The notes below the pieces were generated by a model. That model had not been told where the DNA came from. It ran no database searches and worked only from the letters and a program-made list of their open reading frames with translations. From contig NC_134951.1 in the NCBI RefSeq assembly GCF_965638725.1, positions 372,001 through 436,000 on the forward strand: a stretch of DNA of 64,000 bases, written 5' to 3'. The stretch comes from Aptenodytes patagonicus. Lineage: Eukaryota; Chordata; Aves; Sphenisciformes; Spheniscidae. The position numbers and the translations under genes are program-made. How positions within the stretch are numbered: position 1 is the first letter of the stretch; each line of letters begins with the position of its first letter. Of this stretch, positions 1 to 13,300 are shown piece after piece.

Positions 1-835
1 TCGCTGGACTCTCTCCAGTCTGTCTACGTCTCTCTTGTACTGGGGAGCCCAGCACTGGACCCAGCACTCCAGGGGTGGCCTCACCAGTGCTGAGCAGAGG
101 GGAAAGATCCCTTCCCTCCACCTGCTGGCAACACTCCTAATGCAGCCCAGGCCGCCATTCGTCACCTTTGCAGCAAGGGCACGCTGCTGATTCATAGTCA
201 ACTTGGTGTCCACCAGGACCCCCCGGGGCCTTTTCTGCTGAGCTGCTTTCCAACTGGGTGGCCCTCAGCATGTACTGGTGCTATTGGGTTGTTCCTCCCC
301 AGGGGCAGGACTTTGCACTTCCCCTTGCTGAACTTCACGAGGTTCCTGTCAGCCCATTTCTTCAGCCTGTCCAGATTTCTCTGCACTACAGAGCAGCACG
401 ACCCTCTGGTGTACAGCTGCTCCTCCCAGCTTGGTGTCACCTACAAACTTGCTGAGGGTACACTCTGCCCCATCCTCCAGATCATCAATGAAGACGTTAA
501 AAGGGACTGGACCCAGTATTGACCCCTGGGGTACACCGATCGTTACTGGCCTCCAACTAGACTTTGTGCCACTGATCACCACCCTCTGGGCCTGGTCATG
601 CAGCCAGTTTTCAATGCACCTCACTGTCTGCTCATCCAGCCCACACTTCCACTGCGCTCCCCTCGTCTACCAGGCCCATCATCTCATCGCAGAAGGTGAT
701 CAGGTTGGCCAGGCACAACCTCCCCTTGGTGAAGCCATGCTGACTTCTCCTGATGACTTGTCCTTCATGTGCTTAGAAATGGTTCCCAGGATTAGTTGTC
801 CCATCGCCTTCCCAGGGACAGAGGTGAGGCAGACC
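1..835 (-). mobile_element. CR1 LINE fragment (RT and 3' part), runs off the left edge
   Basis: Minus-strand translation gives the typical CR1 reverse-transcriptase run: a W-L[12 protein letters not shown] segment, then [11 protein letters not shown] and a F-V-G-D-T-K-L-G-G stretch (the [FY]-[AV]-D-D-T-K-L-G-G catalytic region, here with G for the second D). The reading frame is interrupted more than once, so it is an old dead copy. The left end lies outside the window and the right end fades near 835. All four CR1 copies in the window lie in this orientation. Confidence 0.9.
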
Positions 836-1075
836 CCCTGTACCCAAACTGTCCTCCCCATACCTGAGCAGTCCCCCCGTACCCAAACAGCCCCCCATAT
901 GAAGGCAGCCCCCCTTACACAAACAGTTCCTACGTATCCAAGCAGTCCCCCTGCACCCGAACAGCCTGCCCTTATCCAAGCAGTTCTCCTATACCTGAGC
1001 AGGCCCCCGTACCTGAACTGCCCCCCCCATACCCGATCACCCCCCACACCCTATCAGCCCCCCCTGTACAAGTTA
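836..1075. repeat. Degenerate C-rich tandem repeat upstream of SLC30A3
   Basis: About a dozen imperfect units of roughly 20 bases built around CCCAAACAGTCCCCC and CCGTACCTGAACAG follow the CR1 directly. Units differ by small substitutions and length changes. No gene signal is seen. Position 1076 to the SLC30A3 start is CpG-rich upstream sequence. Confidence 0.6.
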
Positions 1076-1562
1076 ACCAGAGCACCCCGCACCGCCCTGG
1101 CTCCCGGCACAGCCCCGGCACTCCCGGCAGAGCCGGTGCTGCTGCCTGGCACCTTCCCTGGGCCTCGTGGGGCCGAGCGGCTCCGGTGCAGCGTCCTGCA
1201 GCCCCGCGCAGTCTCGGCTGGACCCGCGGGGTCACCCCCCCACGCCCCCCCGGGCCCTTGGCTGGTGTCTCAGTGGGGCGGCGGGCTGGGCCCTCCCTGG
1301 CCGCCCCCCACCCGCCGGTGCCCGGAGCGGCGGCACCGCCGGGTGGGACCCCTCTGCCCCGGGGAGGGGCCGCGGAGCCGGGGAGCCGGGGAGCCAGGGG
1401 GGTGCCGGCTCCTCCCGCCCGCCTCGGGCCGGGGCCGGCCCCCCCGCAGCCCCCGGCCCCGCCCGCCCCCAGACGCTGTCCGGCGCGTGGCCTGGGAGAG
1501 GGGCGGGGGCAGGCGGCGGGGGCGCGGCCCGAGCCCCGGCTCCACTGTCCCTCCGGCCTGTG

Positions 1563-1680
1563 GGTCTGTGCGGGCGGGGCCGCGGCAGGGGGCGGGGCCG
1601 CGGCAGGGGGGCGGGGCCGCGGCAGGGGGGCGGGGCCGCGGCAGGGGGGCGGGGCCGCGGCAGGGGGCGGGGCCGCGGCG
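1563..1680. repeat. GC-box-like tandem repeat in the SLC30A3 promoter or 5' UTR
   Basis: Five or so near-identical units of 17-19 bases, core GGGGCGGGGCCGCGGCAG, end about 40 bases before the SLC30A3 start codon. Each unit contains a GGGCGG Sp1-type box, so the array probably lies in the core promoter or 5' UTR. The same core in reverse complement forms another array at 51520-51740 inside KHK. Confidence 0.65.
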
Positions 1681-1720
1681 GTCCCGGCGGCGGGTGCCCG
1701 CGGTGCTGCTCGCCCGCGGC

Positions 1721-4700
1721 ATGGAGTCCCCGACCGGCACCGAGGGCGCCCGCCTGGTCGGCCCGCGGGGCGGCCCCGCCGACGGCAGCCTGCGCCTCAA
1801 GAGGTACCGCCGGCACCGGCACCCCATCGCCCCGGCACCTCCATCACCCTTGGCACCCCTGGCACCGCCACCCCTATCACCCCGGCACTGCCACCCCCGG
1901 CACCCCATCACCCCCTGCTAGCACCACCTCCCAGTGCCCCCGGCAACCCCTGGCACCGCCACCTCCATCATCCCCTGCATCTGCAACCCTCGATCCCCCC
2001 GCACGCGCACTGCTGGCACTGGCTCCCCCATCACCCCCGGCATCTCCATCACCCCCCATCGCCCCCGACTCCCCCGGCCTCCCCGGCACCCGCACCCCCC
2101 GGGACCCGCAAGCCCCCGGCACCCCCCGGCAGCGCCAGCTCCCACCCCCCCGGGACCCGCAAGCCCCCGGCACGTCCAGCACTGCCCAGCTCCCACGCCT
2201 CCCACGCTCCCGACACCGGCACCCCCCCCGGCACGTCCGTAACCCCCCCCCAGCGCCCCCGCCTTCATCCATCTGACGCGGACATCAGCACCTCCGCACA
2301 CCCCGAGCCAGCCTTGACCGTCCGTGCACCGGCACCTCCTTCCAGCCCACACCGGCACCTTCACGCCCTGACACCGGCACCCATCCCCTCCCTGGTACCG
2401 GCACCTCCATCCAAGCGGAACCAGCACCCCCACCCGTGCGCCAGCCCCCGCTCCCCCCTCGGGTGTCCGTCTGGCTGGTACCGGCGCCCAAACGTCACCC
2501 ACCCGCACCGGTACCGTCCATCCGTCACCCACCCGCACCGGTGCCGTCCATCCATCACCTCCCCGCACCGGCACGATGTCCATCCCCTCTTCCGCAGTGC
2601 TGCCCCACGCATCAGCGCCCTGAGCCCCGGCACCGGCCCCCGGCCCGCCCCCTCCGCACACCGGCCCCCCGCCTCCGCCGCCCCGCTTCCCACGCCTCAC
2701 GTCCCCGCGCCGGTGCCCCGTCCAGCAGCCCGGCCCCAGACGCGACACCTCGGTCCCACCGGCACCTCCGCCGCAGGCACCCGCTCCCGCACCGCTACCG
2801 GCCCCGGTCCCGCCATCCCCCGCCCCCGTCCGGGCTCCCCTCGGCCCCGCCGCGCAGCCGGGGTCAGGCGGGCAGCTTTGGCCATGCGGGGCCGGGGCCG
2901 GACCTTCCCCCGAGCATCGCCCCGGCCCCGCCGGGAGCCCCGCGCCGCCTCCCGCCGGCGGCCCCGTGGCTGACCGTCCCGACGCGGGCGCTCGGCCGAC
3001 GCGGGCCCGGCTCCCCCGTACCCTCCCGGTGACCCACCGGCGGCCCGGCCGCGGAGCCCGGTGCGGCAGCGGGACCCGCCAGCGGGCCTGGACGGGAGCA
3101 CAGCCCGCGGGGGCCGCAGCCGCCGGCTTTGTTACCAGCTGCGGCAGGGCCGGGGGCGTCGGGGCTCGGGCGGGCACACGGCGCGGCCCCCCGAGACCGG
3201 CCCGGGCACCCCAGCACCCCCGCCGGTGTCGCACGGGCCGAGCCGGCGGCGGGACGGGACGGGGATGGGGACGGGAGGGGCGATGCCGTGCACCCGGTGC
3301 TCTGCAGCGGCCCGGCCAGCGGGAGCCCCGGGCAGCTGGGCTGGACTGCGGCTACTGGGAGCCCCGGGGGTGCCGGGCAGGGGCACCGGGAGTCGGTGCA
3401 GCCGGCAGTGACCCCTGCCCCCAGTCTGTTTGCAGGCTCCCAGGACCCCCTGGCACCGCCAGCCCCCCCGGCTCTGGCTCCCTGCTGCTGCTGCAGCACA
3501 CCCGCCCCCAGCCCTGGCCGGGGGAGGCTCCAGGCCCGCCGGCAGCTGAGCATTGCCTGCACCGTCTGCTGCATCTTCATGGTCGGGGAGGTGATAGGTA
3601 ACAGCAGGACAGGGATGGGGATGGGGACAGGGGGCTGCCGGGGCACGAGGTGCCAGCTGCTCTTCGCCCGCAGGCGGGTACCTGGCACACAGCCTGGCCA
3701 TCATGACCGATGCAGCCCACCTGCTGACAGATGTGGGCAGCATGTCCGTCAGCCTCTTCTCCCTCTGGGTCTCCACCCGCCCACCCACTAAGACCATGAA
3801 CTTCGGCTGGCATCGCTCAGGTGAGCTGGGGGAGCACGGGTCCACGGGAGCCCCACAGCTGGGGTGGGTGCTGATGGCTCCTGTCCTGCAGAGATGCTGG
3901 GCGCACTGGCCTCTGTCCTCTCCATCTGGGTTGTGACCGGAGCCCTCGTCTACCTGGCGGCCGCCCGCATCGTCAGCAATGACTATGAGATTGAGGCGCG
4001 AGCTATGCTGGCTACATCCGCCAGCGCTGTTGGCGTCAACGTGGTGTATGTCTCACACAGGGCTGTGCACACCCGCATGCCCCTGCACACCCCCAGCCTG
4101 AGCCCTGGCCTCCCTTCCCATACCCCTGCCACACGTGTGCCCCTGGTACCCCAAGACACCCAGCCTTGGCCCCCAGGTCACCTTCTGTCCCTGTGCACCA
4201 GCCTCATGTCCCCAAGCGCTGCCTCCCCCTATTCCCTGTCCCCCATACACTCCCAGCTTCCAGCCCATGTACGTACATCTTCTGGCCCCACATCCCCTCG
4301 CGCCCCCAAGCAGCACCCCCCTCAGCCCTGCCCCCCTGCCAAGCCTGAGACCTGGCACGTGCCCCAGGCCTGAATCCCTGCCCTAGCCCCACGCGCCTCC
4401 CTGCAGTGGTGCTGCTGCCCCATCCCTGCTGTGCCTCCAGCCCTGCCCCACAGTAGGACTCTGCCCCACACCTCTTCACCTTCCTGAGGCCTGGGTGTGC
4501 CTGCCTGTGCCCCCTTTGCCTGCGATGCCTGGGCACTGTTGCCTGCGTGCAGGTGCAGGTACAGGCAGGGCCAGCGAGACCCCTGCACCCTTCCCGGCAC
4601 AGTGCTGAGCCAGTCCTGCTCTCCCCAGCATGGCCTACATCCTGCACCAGTCCCCCGCCGGCCATGGCCACGGTGCAGGGAGCTACGAGCAGCTGGAGAG

Positions 4701-5846
4701 CACCGGGGACTGCCTGCCCAGCCATGTCCCCCTGCCCGGCAGCACCAGTGTCCGTGCAGCCTTTGTCCACGTGGTGGGTGACCTGCTGCAGAGTGTCGGT
4801 GTCCTTGTGGCTGCCACCATCATCTACTTCAAGGTGCCTGGGCTGGACTCCCCTCCGCTGCCCGCGGGAACAGCTCCCTCAACCCCATGCAGGGTGCTGT
4901 GGGGCACTGAGGCCCTGGCACCCCCACACCTGGGTGCCCAGCTCAGCTCTGCCTCCCCCAGCCTTACACAGACCTGGCTCTCTGCAGCCCCAGTGCAAGA
5001 TCGCAGACCCCATCAGCACCCTTTTCTTCTCAGTCTTCGTCCTCGTTTCCACCTTCACCATCCTCAGGGATGTCTTCAGAGTCCTCATGGAAGGTGAGCA
5101 AGGAGGGTGCAGGACTACAGGCACAGGGGGCTGGTGGGGTGCAGGAGCTCCTCAGGGCCGTGGCTACCACAGCCCCTTCCCCGTGTGGCAGCTCACCCCC
5201 TCGCAACCTCTGCTCCCCACCCAGGCACAACCCAGCCCACCCCTCTGTCCTTCCCTTGCCCCCCTGAGCCCTCCAATCCCATCCTCTCCCCTCTAGGCAA
5301 ATGGCCCCGTGGTGAGAGGCTGCCTCACCCTGGAGCCACTGTCCCCAGCCCGGTCACAGCCCGGGGAAGCTCCCACCCCAAGCCCTGACCCTGGTGAGGG
5401 CCAGAGCTGGGGGCCAGGGCTGGCCCCTCTGTGACCAGGCTTTGCTGGCAGGGACGCCGCGGGGTCTTGAGTTCGACTCGGTGAAGGAGGTGCTGCTGGG
5501 GGTGAGTGGGGTGAAGGGCGCCCACAACCTCCATCTCTGGGCCCTGACGTTGAGCCACCACGCAGTGTCGGTGCACGTGGCTGTCGGTGAGTGCCCCACG
5601 CACGGCCCAGCCAGCTCACGCAGCCCCCAGGGCATGGCCGGGGGGGACCCGCTGGCTGCCCACGAACCGGGGCTGAGCCATACTGCCCTGCAATCCCCAG
5701 ATGCCAGCGCTGACCCCCAGACGGTGCTGTGGGAAGCCACCACCCAGCTGCAGAGCAAGTTCGGCTTTGCCTCGTGCACGGTGCAGGTGGAGCGGTACTG
5801 GGAGGAGATGGCAGCCTGCCAGCACTGCCAGGACCCCCGCGCCTGA
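1721..5846 (+). CDS. SLC30A3: Zinc transporter 3 (ZnT3, SLC30A3), 8 coding exons
   Basis: A cation diffusion facilitator that exchanges cytosolic zinc for protons; in mammals ZnT3 loads zinc into synaptic vesicles. Exons: 1721-1803, 3425-3597, 3674-3820, 3892-4045, 4629-4833, 4988-5093, 5452-5586, 5701-5846. Joined they give 382 residues (human about 388) with GT/AG junctions in frame. Visible parts: a short cytosolic N-terminus, TM1 with [19 protein letters not shown], the TM2 metal motif [15 protein letters not shown], the TM5 motif [12 protein letters not shown] (the H/D quartet), a short GHGHG loop, and a C-terminal domain ending in [12 protein letters not shown]. The start was chosen because [13 protein letters not shown] aligns with human ZnT3. 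ZnT2 and ZnT8 are close relatives, but the N-terminus and synteny with GTF3C2/ATRAID favour ZnT3. It converges on GTF3C2. Confidence 0.93.
1804..3424. repeat. SLC30A3 intron 1, C-rich low-complexity DNA with short tandem repeats
   Basis: The whole intron is CACC/GGCACC-rich degenerate repeat. A clearer array of three units of about 30 bases (core CACCCGCACCGGTACCGTCC) lies at 2492-2583. Long open frames cross it on both strands, but only because stop codons are rare in such DNA. I see no exon in it. Confidence 0.6.
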
Positions 5847-6672
5847 GACCCTCGCCCGCTGCGGAGCTGGGTCAGGCGTGGCCCCAGCCCCCCCACCCCG
5901 TGGGCGAGCGGGAGCTACCCCTGGAGCAGGAAGTGCAGCACAGAAGCTGAGGCAGTGCTTGGGCTCCTGTCCCTGTGCTGTACCCACCCCGCTGCTGCGG
6001 AGCCCTGGGGTGGGACAGTGCCCCTGAGCGTGCAGGGCCCCGGGGGGGATACACGCAGCCTGGGCCCGCAGCACAGGAGCTGCCCCAGAAATCTCCATCC
6101 CCAGCTATGCTGGGAGGGGACCAGGCCTGCCACAGCCTCAGGCACGCTGGGACCAGCCCCAAAGGAGGAGAGGGATCCTGCCCCACCGCACGTTCCCCCA
6201 CAGAGCCCTGTTGTCCCCTGCAGAAGAGGGGACAGGAGGGAGCCGCTGCAGCTGCTGAAGGGCCCAGGGAAGGGAGGGGACGTCCCCGAGGGGGAGTCCA
6301 GACCCGGCCTTGGCCCCAGACGCTCCTGTGCCCCCAACGGCTGCAGGGGCTGCCCCACTCCCCCCCCCCCCCCCCCCCGATGGCCATTGGCTTGCTACTA
6401 CCCGGGCTGCAAGGGGTGCCGGGGAAGCTGCTGCTGTTGCACCCACCGGGGTGCAGGGAAATAGGGCAGCGAGCCTAGAGCTCAGCCCTGAGCGCCGGCT
6501 TCCCTAGCTTTGCTCCCTGCCGCCTGGCCCAGGCCAGGCCCGGATCCTGCCATGCCTCAGCCTGATCCATTCCCACCGTTGTAAGTCCGTGTCTGTTGCA
6601 CCCGTGGAGTGTCTGTCTGTCCGTCTCTTTGTGCAAGGAGTCCAGCGGGTGGTGGCAGAGCCCGCAGCCATC

Positions 6673-6678
6673 AATAAA
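6673..6678 (+). terminator. SLC30A3: SLC30A3 polyadenylation signal
   Basis: AATAAA lies about 830 bases after the SLC30A3 stop, and no earlier canonical hexamer was seen. 5847-6672 is its 3' UTR, which includes a run of Cs at 6361-6378. Confidence 0.8.
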
Positions 6679-6876
6679 CTTGTTGGAGAGCAGCAGCAGC
6701 GCAAGCAGCCAAGAGGGAACTGGGGAGGGGGGATGGCCCCGGGCCCCCACGAGGGGCAGAGTACAGCCAGGGCTGGGCCCCAGGGCAGCGCTGCAGACAC
6801 AGCCACCCCAGGCACCGGTGCCAGCCCCGGGGACCCCATGCCAGCACCACAACCAGCCTTTACAAAACAAACCACG

Positions 6877-6882
6877 TTTACT
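6877..6882 (-). terminator. GTF3C2: Candidate GTF3C2 polyadenylation signal (AGTAAA)
   Basis: The reverse complement reads AGTAAA, a weak variant hexamer, about 500 bases beyond the GTF3C2 stop. No canonical AATAAA is seen on the minus strand between the stop and the SLC30A3 end. If used, the two convergent transcripts end within about 200 bases of each other. Confidence 0.4.
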
Positions 6883-7380
6883 GCACAGTTGAACACAGGC
6901 TCAATGTGAGCAACTTCAGAGCTCCTGGCACCTCTGCTGGCCCCGTCCGCCCTGCCCAGGACAAGGCTGGCCCCGGCACCCCAGCCTGCACCTGCACGGG
7001 GGACTCAGCCAGGGAGTGGGGGCGGGAGGCAAGAGCAAGCACAGCCCCACACAGGTGGGGGCCTACAGGTGCTTCCCCAGCATCAGGCTCCAAGACCCAC
7101 AGCTCAACCCAGGGACACGCACCGGTCCCACTGCCCTCCCTGCACCAGCTCAGACCAAACAGCACAAAAGGATGCTTCGGGGCCCAGAGCACGAGGACAA
7201 GTGTCCTGAGTGTTCCAGGTGATGGCCAGGAGCAGCTGTCCATCCCCCGAGGCAGGGGCCCAGAGGGTAAGAAGCACCGAGAGGGGGCATACAGCCCCCC
7301 CCGGACAGCACAGCCTGCCCCTGGACTGAGCTCCTGCCCAGGGCAAGCACTTGTGGTGGCAGCATGAAGGATCCACCACG

Positions 7381-10300
7381 CTACTCTGCTGGCAGCGCGG
7401 AGTGCTCGGCAGAGATGGGGCTGCCAGGCTTGTCCCCATAGAGGGAGCTGAAGCGGGCACGGCGCTCCAGGAGCAGCTGGTGGCCCACGCCAGAGGCCAG
7501 CCCCACCAGGCAGTGTGCCCGCACGATGCCCGCCTGCCCACCCGACACCAGCCAGCCGTGTGAGTCGAGGTTGGGGCTGAAGCGCACCTGCGGGAGAAGA
7601 GGGTCAGGAGGGAGGGGACCAAAGCGCCGGGACCCTGGCACCCTGCAGCAGCGGCAGCCTCCCGCCTGCAGCCTCCCAGGCTGTGCAGGGCTGCGGGCAC
7701 ACACAGCCCTCTCACCTTGTGCAGGGACTCCAGCTGCAGGCGGTCGAGGCTCAGCTCTGCCTTCACCTCCTGCGTGTGCATCCTGCGCATGGGCTCCCGG
7801 CTGGGGAAGTTCTTGAAGCTGCGCTGTGAAGCGGTGGCACCGTGATGGGCAGCGTGCCCCAAGCAGGAGCGCTGCACGCACGACGGTCCTGGCAGTACCT
7901 GGACCACAGCACGGGTAGGTGCTGCTTGGCCAGGGGACACGTGTCGCGCTCAGGGTCACCCACCGAACATCCACGGCAAAGGGCAGCAGGAGCCAGACCC
8001 CAGGGAGGGTCCTGGCAGGGCAGCTGGAACATGGCAGACCCCACCCCCTCGGTGCCTCTCCATCAGCTCTGACCCACAGACTCGCTCCCCCTCTCTAGGG
8101 GTCCTTGGGCACAGCCTGGTCCTGGTGCCCCACGCCAGCGCCTCCAAACAAGGCCCGGCATGGCATACCAGGGAGTGGGGGCCCAGGCAGGCTGTGACCC
8201 CCTGGCTCCTTCCCAGGGCTGGGCATTCCAGACTGCTGCCACAGCCAGGACACCAAGAGTGCTGCTCTGCCCAGGGCTGACGCCCACAGCCATGCCCCCC
8301 ACCAACCTGCAGTCACCCCAGCCCAGGCCAGCAAGGCAGCCAGGCCCAGGCTTCGCAGAGGGCGGGTGGCAGGGCAGCCCATCCCCATGCTCTCGGGGCA
8401 GCCAGCCTGGGCTCCGCCAGAGGCGAGGGCCTGCCACAACATCCGAGTGGCGTCTCCTCGCCCTGCCACTCCCACTGCCCAGCCACAACCCCACAGGCCC
8501 CAGCCCCGCTCCCTCAGGTCCTGCTCATGGTCAGGACCACCCAGCTCTGGGCCTGCCCCCTGCACTCTCCTACCAGGTCCGTGTCCCGGAATCGGATGTA
8601 GCTCTTGGTCACCATCTCGCTGTAAAGCCTGGTCTTCGGTAGTGCCTGCTCACCGCCCTCCGCCCCAGCAGGGCTGCAGGGCAGCAGATCGGCTTTGTAG
8701 ACCGGCTGTGGGTGAGATGGGGCTCAGGGCAGGGCGGGGACTCCATCTGCTCCTAGGCAGACAGGGACCACCAGGGACCGAGCAGGGCTGGGGGCCCCGG
8801 GAGCCCTGCCCTGCCCCGCAGCACGGCAGGTCTGGAGCAGGGGAGAGGAAGGAGGTGCTGCCATAAGGGTGGGGGACAAACAGGGCCAGGCCTGCCCCAC
8901 GCATGAGCCTAACCCCAAAGGTCCCATCCCCAGGGCCAAGGCTGCTGCCACCGCCCTTCCCCACCACGCACCCCCTGCCCAGGTGGGAAGGGCACAACAC
9001 ACGCGAGACGCACACGCGTGTGGGGCAGCAGAGGCCCTGAGGCCAGCCGAGGATGCTCTTCCAGCGACCCAGGAACACATCTCCCACCCTGCCCAGCCCC
9101 ACACGTGTCGCAGACAGGCCCTGCTGAGCACAACGGCCTCTTACAAATCTGCGGTCCGAGGACCGCTTGACGTTGAGGGGGTTGATGGCCAGGTCGGGCA
9201 GCACCGCAGCCACCAGCTCGCCAGTGATGTCTCCCGCAGCCACTGTGTTCAGCCAGTCTGAGCCAGATATGCTCTGCAGGAACAGACGACTCTAGGACGT
9301 AGGGTCCCAACGGGCTCCCCACCACCCCCAGCCTGGCTGCAGCACCATGAACACCAACCCCCGGGCACCACCCTCCGCCCCCTGGGGAGGGACAGGCTCG
9401 GAAGCGCAGCCAGCTTGGACACAGGCAGGGACACCACCTCACGCAGCTGCCACAGTCCCTCATCTGAGGGGTAGAGGGTGACCCCAAGAGCCAGGGCCTC
9501 ACATGGCCAGGCGGCATCACCCCCACCCACCAGCTGCGGGACCCAGCTAGTGTTGGGTTTGGGACAGGTGCCCACCCCTCTGACGTGGCCCCTGGGACAA
9601 AACTGCCCTGCACCAGCCTCTTACCCACACGGTTCCCTTGCGAGGGGCCACAAAATAAGCCTTGAAGCCCAAGTACCCGGCGTCAATATAGTGGATCCCG
9701 CAGAGACCGTAACTGCAACAGAAAGAGAATGGATGAGGATGGAGCTCTGCGCTGCCACCCTGAGACTGCAAGAGCCAGGCAGCAGCCCACCTCCCCAGAG
9801 ACCCCAGGGACCCAGGTGGATGGAGCGGGGCTGTCCTCACTCTAGCAGCATGTCACAGCATCACAAGGCAGCTCAGGGCGGCTCCCGGAGGCTGAGAACA
9901 CACCGAGGCCCCAGAACCCTTCTGCCAACTTGTGTCAGCCTGGGGCCACACAGGAGCCCCACTGCCCAGCCCAGCTCAGCGGCCTTGTTCTTCCCCTTGC
10001 CCACCTTGCTTGTGCCCCAGGATGGCGCAGCTGTGGCTTGACCCAGCACGAGCAGAGCCTGGCCTCACCACGGCACAGCCAGATGCTCCCAGGAAGGGAG
10101 AGACCAGAAGGGGCCCCTGGGGACTAAGACCAGACCGCGGCAGCAGGGCTGGCCCCCGGGCACAGATCGGGCACCACTATGGCCCCGGCACTCACGAGGC
10201 GTAGCAGTTGTCCTGAGCCACAGTGACACCGTTGTAGGGCAGCAGCCAGGCCACCTCAGTGCTGAGGAACCGCTTGATGCTGTTGATGGGCTCGTAGAGC

Positions 10301-13300
10301 CGCCGCAGGTCCCAGAACTTGATCTTACGGTCGCTCCCTGCCGTGACCAGGAAGTTGCTGAGAACCAGGAGAAAGGCAGCACTGAGACCCCAGCGCAGAG
10401 CCGTGCCCCGACCCTGCTGCAGGGACGAGGTGGCCCTGGTCCCACAGGACAGCGCTGCTCCCATAGGCAGTGGCTCAACCCCGCCTCACCCTGGAAAGCC
10501 CAACCAACCTCTTTGGTGCCTCAGAGGTCCAAGTGCCATCAGCACTGAGTCCTCTTAAGCCCACCTTGGCAAAGAAGCCTCATCTGCAGGAGCGAGCCCG
10601 CTCTCTCAGGCAGCACCCGCACCAACGCCACCTCCCCTGCCCTCACCTGTCAGCCTTGCACCACTCAATGCTCCGGACCGCGTGGTCATGGGCTAGAAAG
10701 CACCGGAAAGGGTAGAGCTTGAGGGAGCCATCGGGCTGGCGCACACACTGCAGCAGGGACTTGGTGAGCAGGTTCCAGACAGCCACAGTGCCTGTGGGAC
10801 GAGACCCATGCCCGTGAGGAGCTGCCCTGGCAGCTGCCCCGCGACTACGCCAGCGCTGCAGAGGACGCCCAGCGCTGCAGCGTGGGACCCGAGGCAGCGT
10901 GGGGCTGGGGGACGGGCAGCGGCACAGGCAGGGACTGCAGGAGCTGCGAGGCACAGCAGCCGAGCCAGGGCTGGAGCCGGAGCTTAGAGCAGGACAGGAT
11001 GGCTCAGGTACAGCAGGTCCTGGCAGCACAGCACAGAGCTGCAGATCATCTGAAGCCAGACACAAAATTGCATCCAGGCAAGTCACACAGATGTGGATTA
11101 AGCCAGAGCCACGTCCTGGAGCTGACAGGTATGTGAGGGTGCCTATGGCCAGCCCATGATAAGCCTTCCCCGTCCCAGGGATGGGCAGAGAGGTTCCTGC
11201 ACAGTGCCTGCCACTTGCTGCTGCTCACCCTGCCCCTGCACCTCATCCTCCAGCTCCCCCATTCCCTGCCCCAGGCCGAGGCTGAAGGAGCACAAAGCTC
11301 CTCGTGTGTCCCTGCCTGCTACAGGGCGAGGGCTGCTCCCCGAAGGCTCTGCCGCGGGATGCAGGCCCGTCTTGTGCAGGAGGGGGACTCACCATCATAA
11401 AAACCAGCCGCAAGGTGGTGATGGGGCTTGGATGGCATCCAGGAGAGGCTAAAGCACTGGCCACACTCAGACGCATTCCCTGCCTGGATAGAGCCCACCT
11501 GGAGCATGGCAATACACTGCACCTGGAGGCCAAAGGACAGACATCAGTCACAGCCCCATGCTGGTGCCATCCGTGTCCCAAGAGCTGGGGACACACAGGT
11601 TTGGGAGCATGGCTCTGCTCTGCCACCCCAAACACCCAGGGCCGGCAAGCTCTGCAGGCGTCCTGACTCCCTCCCCAGCTCTCCCACCTGCACCGGCCAG
11701 GAGGCTTGCTGGGTGCCAGCCCTGATGGGGGACCGCAGTGGTGGAGGACACTGACCTTGCAGATAACGTACTTGTGGAAGGACCCATCTAGAAGAGAGCA
11801 GAGGAGGGTCAGGACAAGCACCAGCTCTCCTAGAAGCTCCCTGCGACAGGAGCTGCTCAGCAGCCCAGAGCCTGGCTCACTGCTCCCTGCGGCCCCGGTC
11901 AGGGCTCCCAGTCCCTGTCCTGCCACCCATGCAGACTAGCATCCCCACCGCAGCCGACAAACAGCAGGCGAGCACACCGAGCAGCAGAAAACAGAGCACA
12001 CAGAAGAGCAAATCCAAGAGCAGGCAGTGGCAGGACCTCCAGGAGCCAGACCTGCCTGCACTGGAGGAAGCAGCACCCCGAAAGGCGCCGCAGGCAGAGA
12101 TGGGGCAGGGCTGACATTCCCCCCACCCCAGCGATCTTCACCGCACCACGACCAGCTGTCTGCCTTGATGGAAGATGTCTTCACCAAACTCAAGGGGACC
12201 CGGTGACACACAGGGGCCAGACCAGACTCGTGACTGCCCCGGGGAGGAAAGGAGCAGCCGTGCGAGACAGACTGCTCCACCAGGCAAAGGCAGCCAAGGT
12301 GGCCAGGGCAGCCAGTGACGGGGGGTGGAGCAGCCTGGGCAGCCACTCCCGGGGAGGGCAGACTCTGCAGAGATGCCTGCATCCAAAAGGTTCAAGACGA
12401 GGTGCCCGCAGGACCCCCCACGCAACAGCTTTGTCCGCCAGAGAATCTCCCCTGCCAGCAACACATGACACGAGAGCTGTGGGGCTCCCATCCTGCACCT
12501 CTCAGGCTAGAAGGGCCCCCCTCTCCCCCAGCGCAGGGCTGTCCTCAGGCACAGCGAGCACCAGACAAGCACATCTGCACCCCAGAGTGCAGCAGCCGCT
12601 GGCGGAGGCGGTGTCACGCAGAGATACAGAGGAGCCATGCATCTTCTCTGGCACTTCCATGACAGCCGGGGCATGGCGCGGAGAGCAGCCCCGGGGCTCT
12701 GTCAGGCGGAAACACCAGGTGCAGGTACCTGTAGCCCCGGGGAAAGCCAGCACAGCCACGCCAACCCGGGAGCTCCCGGCAGGGCCTCAGCGTGCCGCAG
12801 TCTGGCACTGATCCTGCAGCTGCAAACCAGCACCCCCAGCCCGGCTGCGAGGCACAAGGACAGTATGTGCAGCCACAGCTGATGCTACGTGACAGGACCC
12901 GGCTTGTCCGCAGAAGCTTTGCAGGCTGGGGAAGGATTTGCACCTGCCGCAAGGTCCCCACGTGGGGGCTGCGGCAGCCAGTGCAAACCACCCAGAGCCG
13001 ACACTCTGAGAGGGGGCAGGAAAGGCAGTGCCAGCGGCCAGCACGGAACCGGCACAGGCGGCAGCATGACGTGCTGATGGGGGTGGGCAGCCACGCTTGG
13101 GTGTAGGGAACCAATTTCCCATTGTCAGCCATGGACATGCAGGCTGTCGGCCACAGTTGAGCGACCACGAACAGCACGCACAGGTCATCAATCTCGCTCA
13201 GCACCCAGCAGATGAGACTATTACAAGCACCATTAGCCCGAGCCAGCCAAGCGCTCAGAGCTCCAGATTCCTGCTATGACAAACAGCTCGAGCCAGGCTG

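Noticed and set aside
1167-2973. Overlapping 370-600 codon frames around SLC30A3 exon 1
   Set aside because: Composition is repeat-driven; only the short [13 protein letters not shown] exon has an orthologue and a valid donor.
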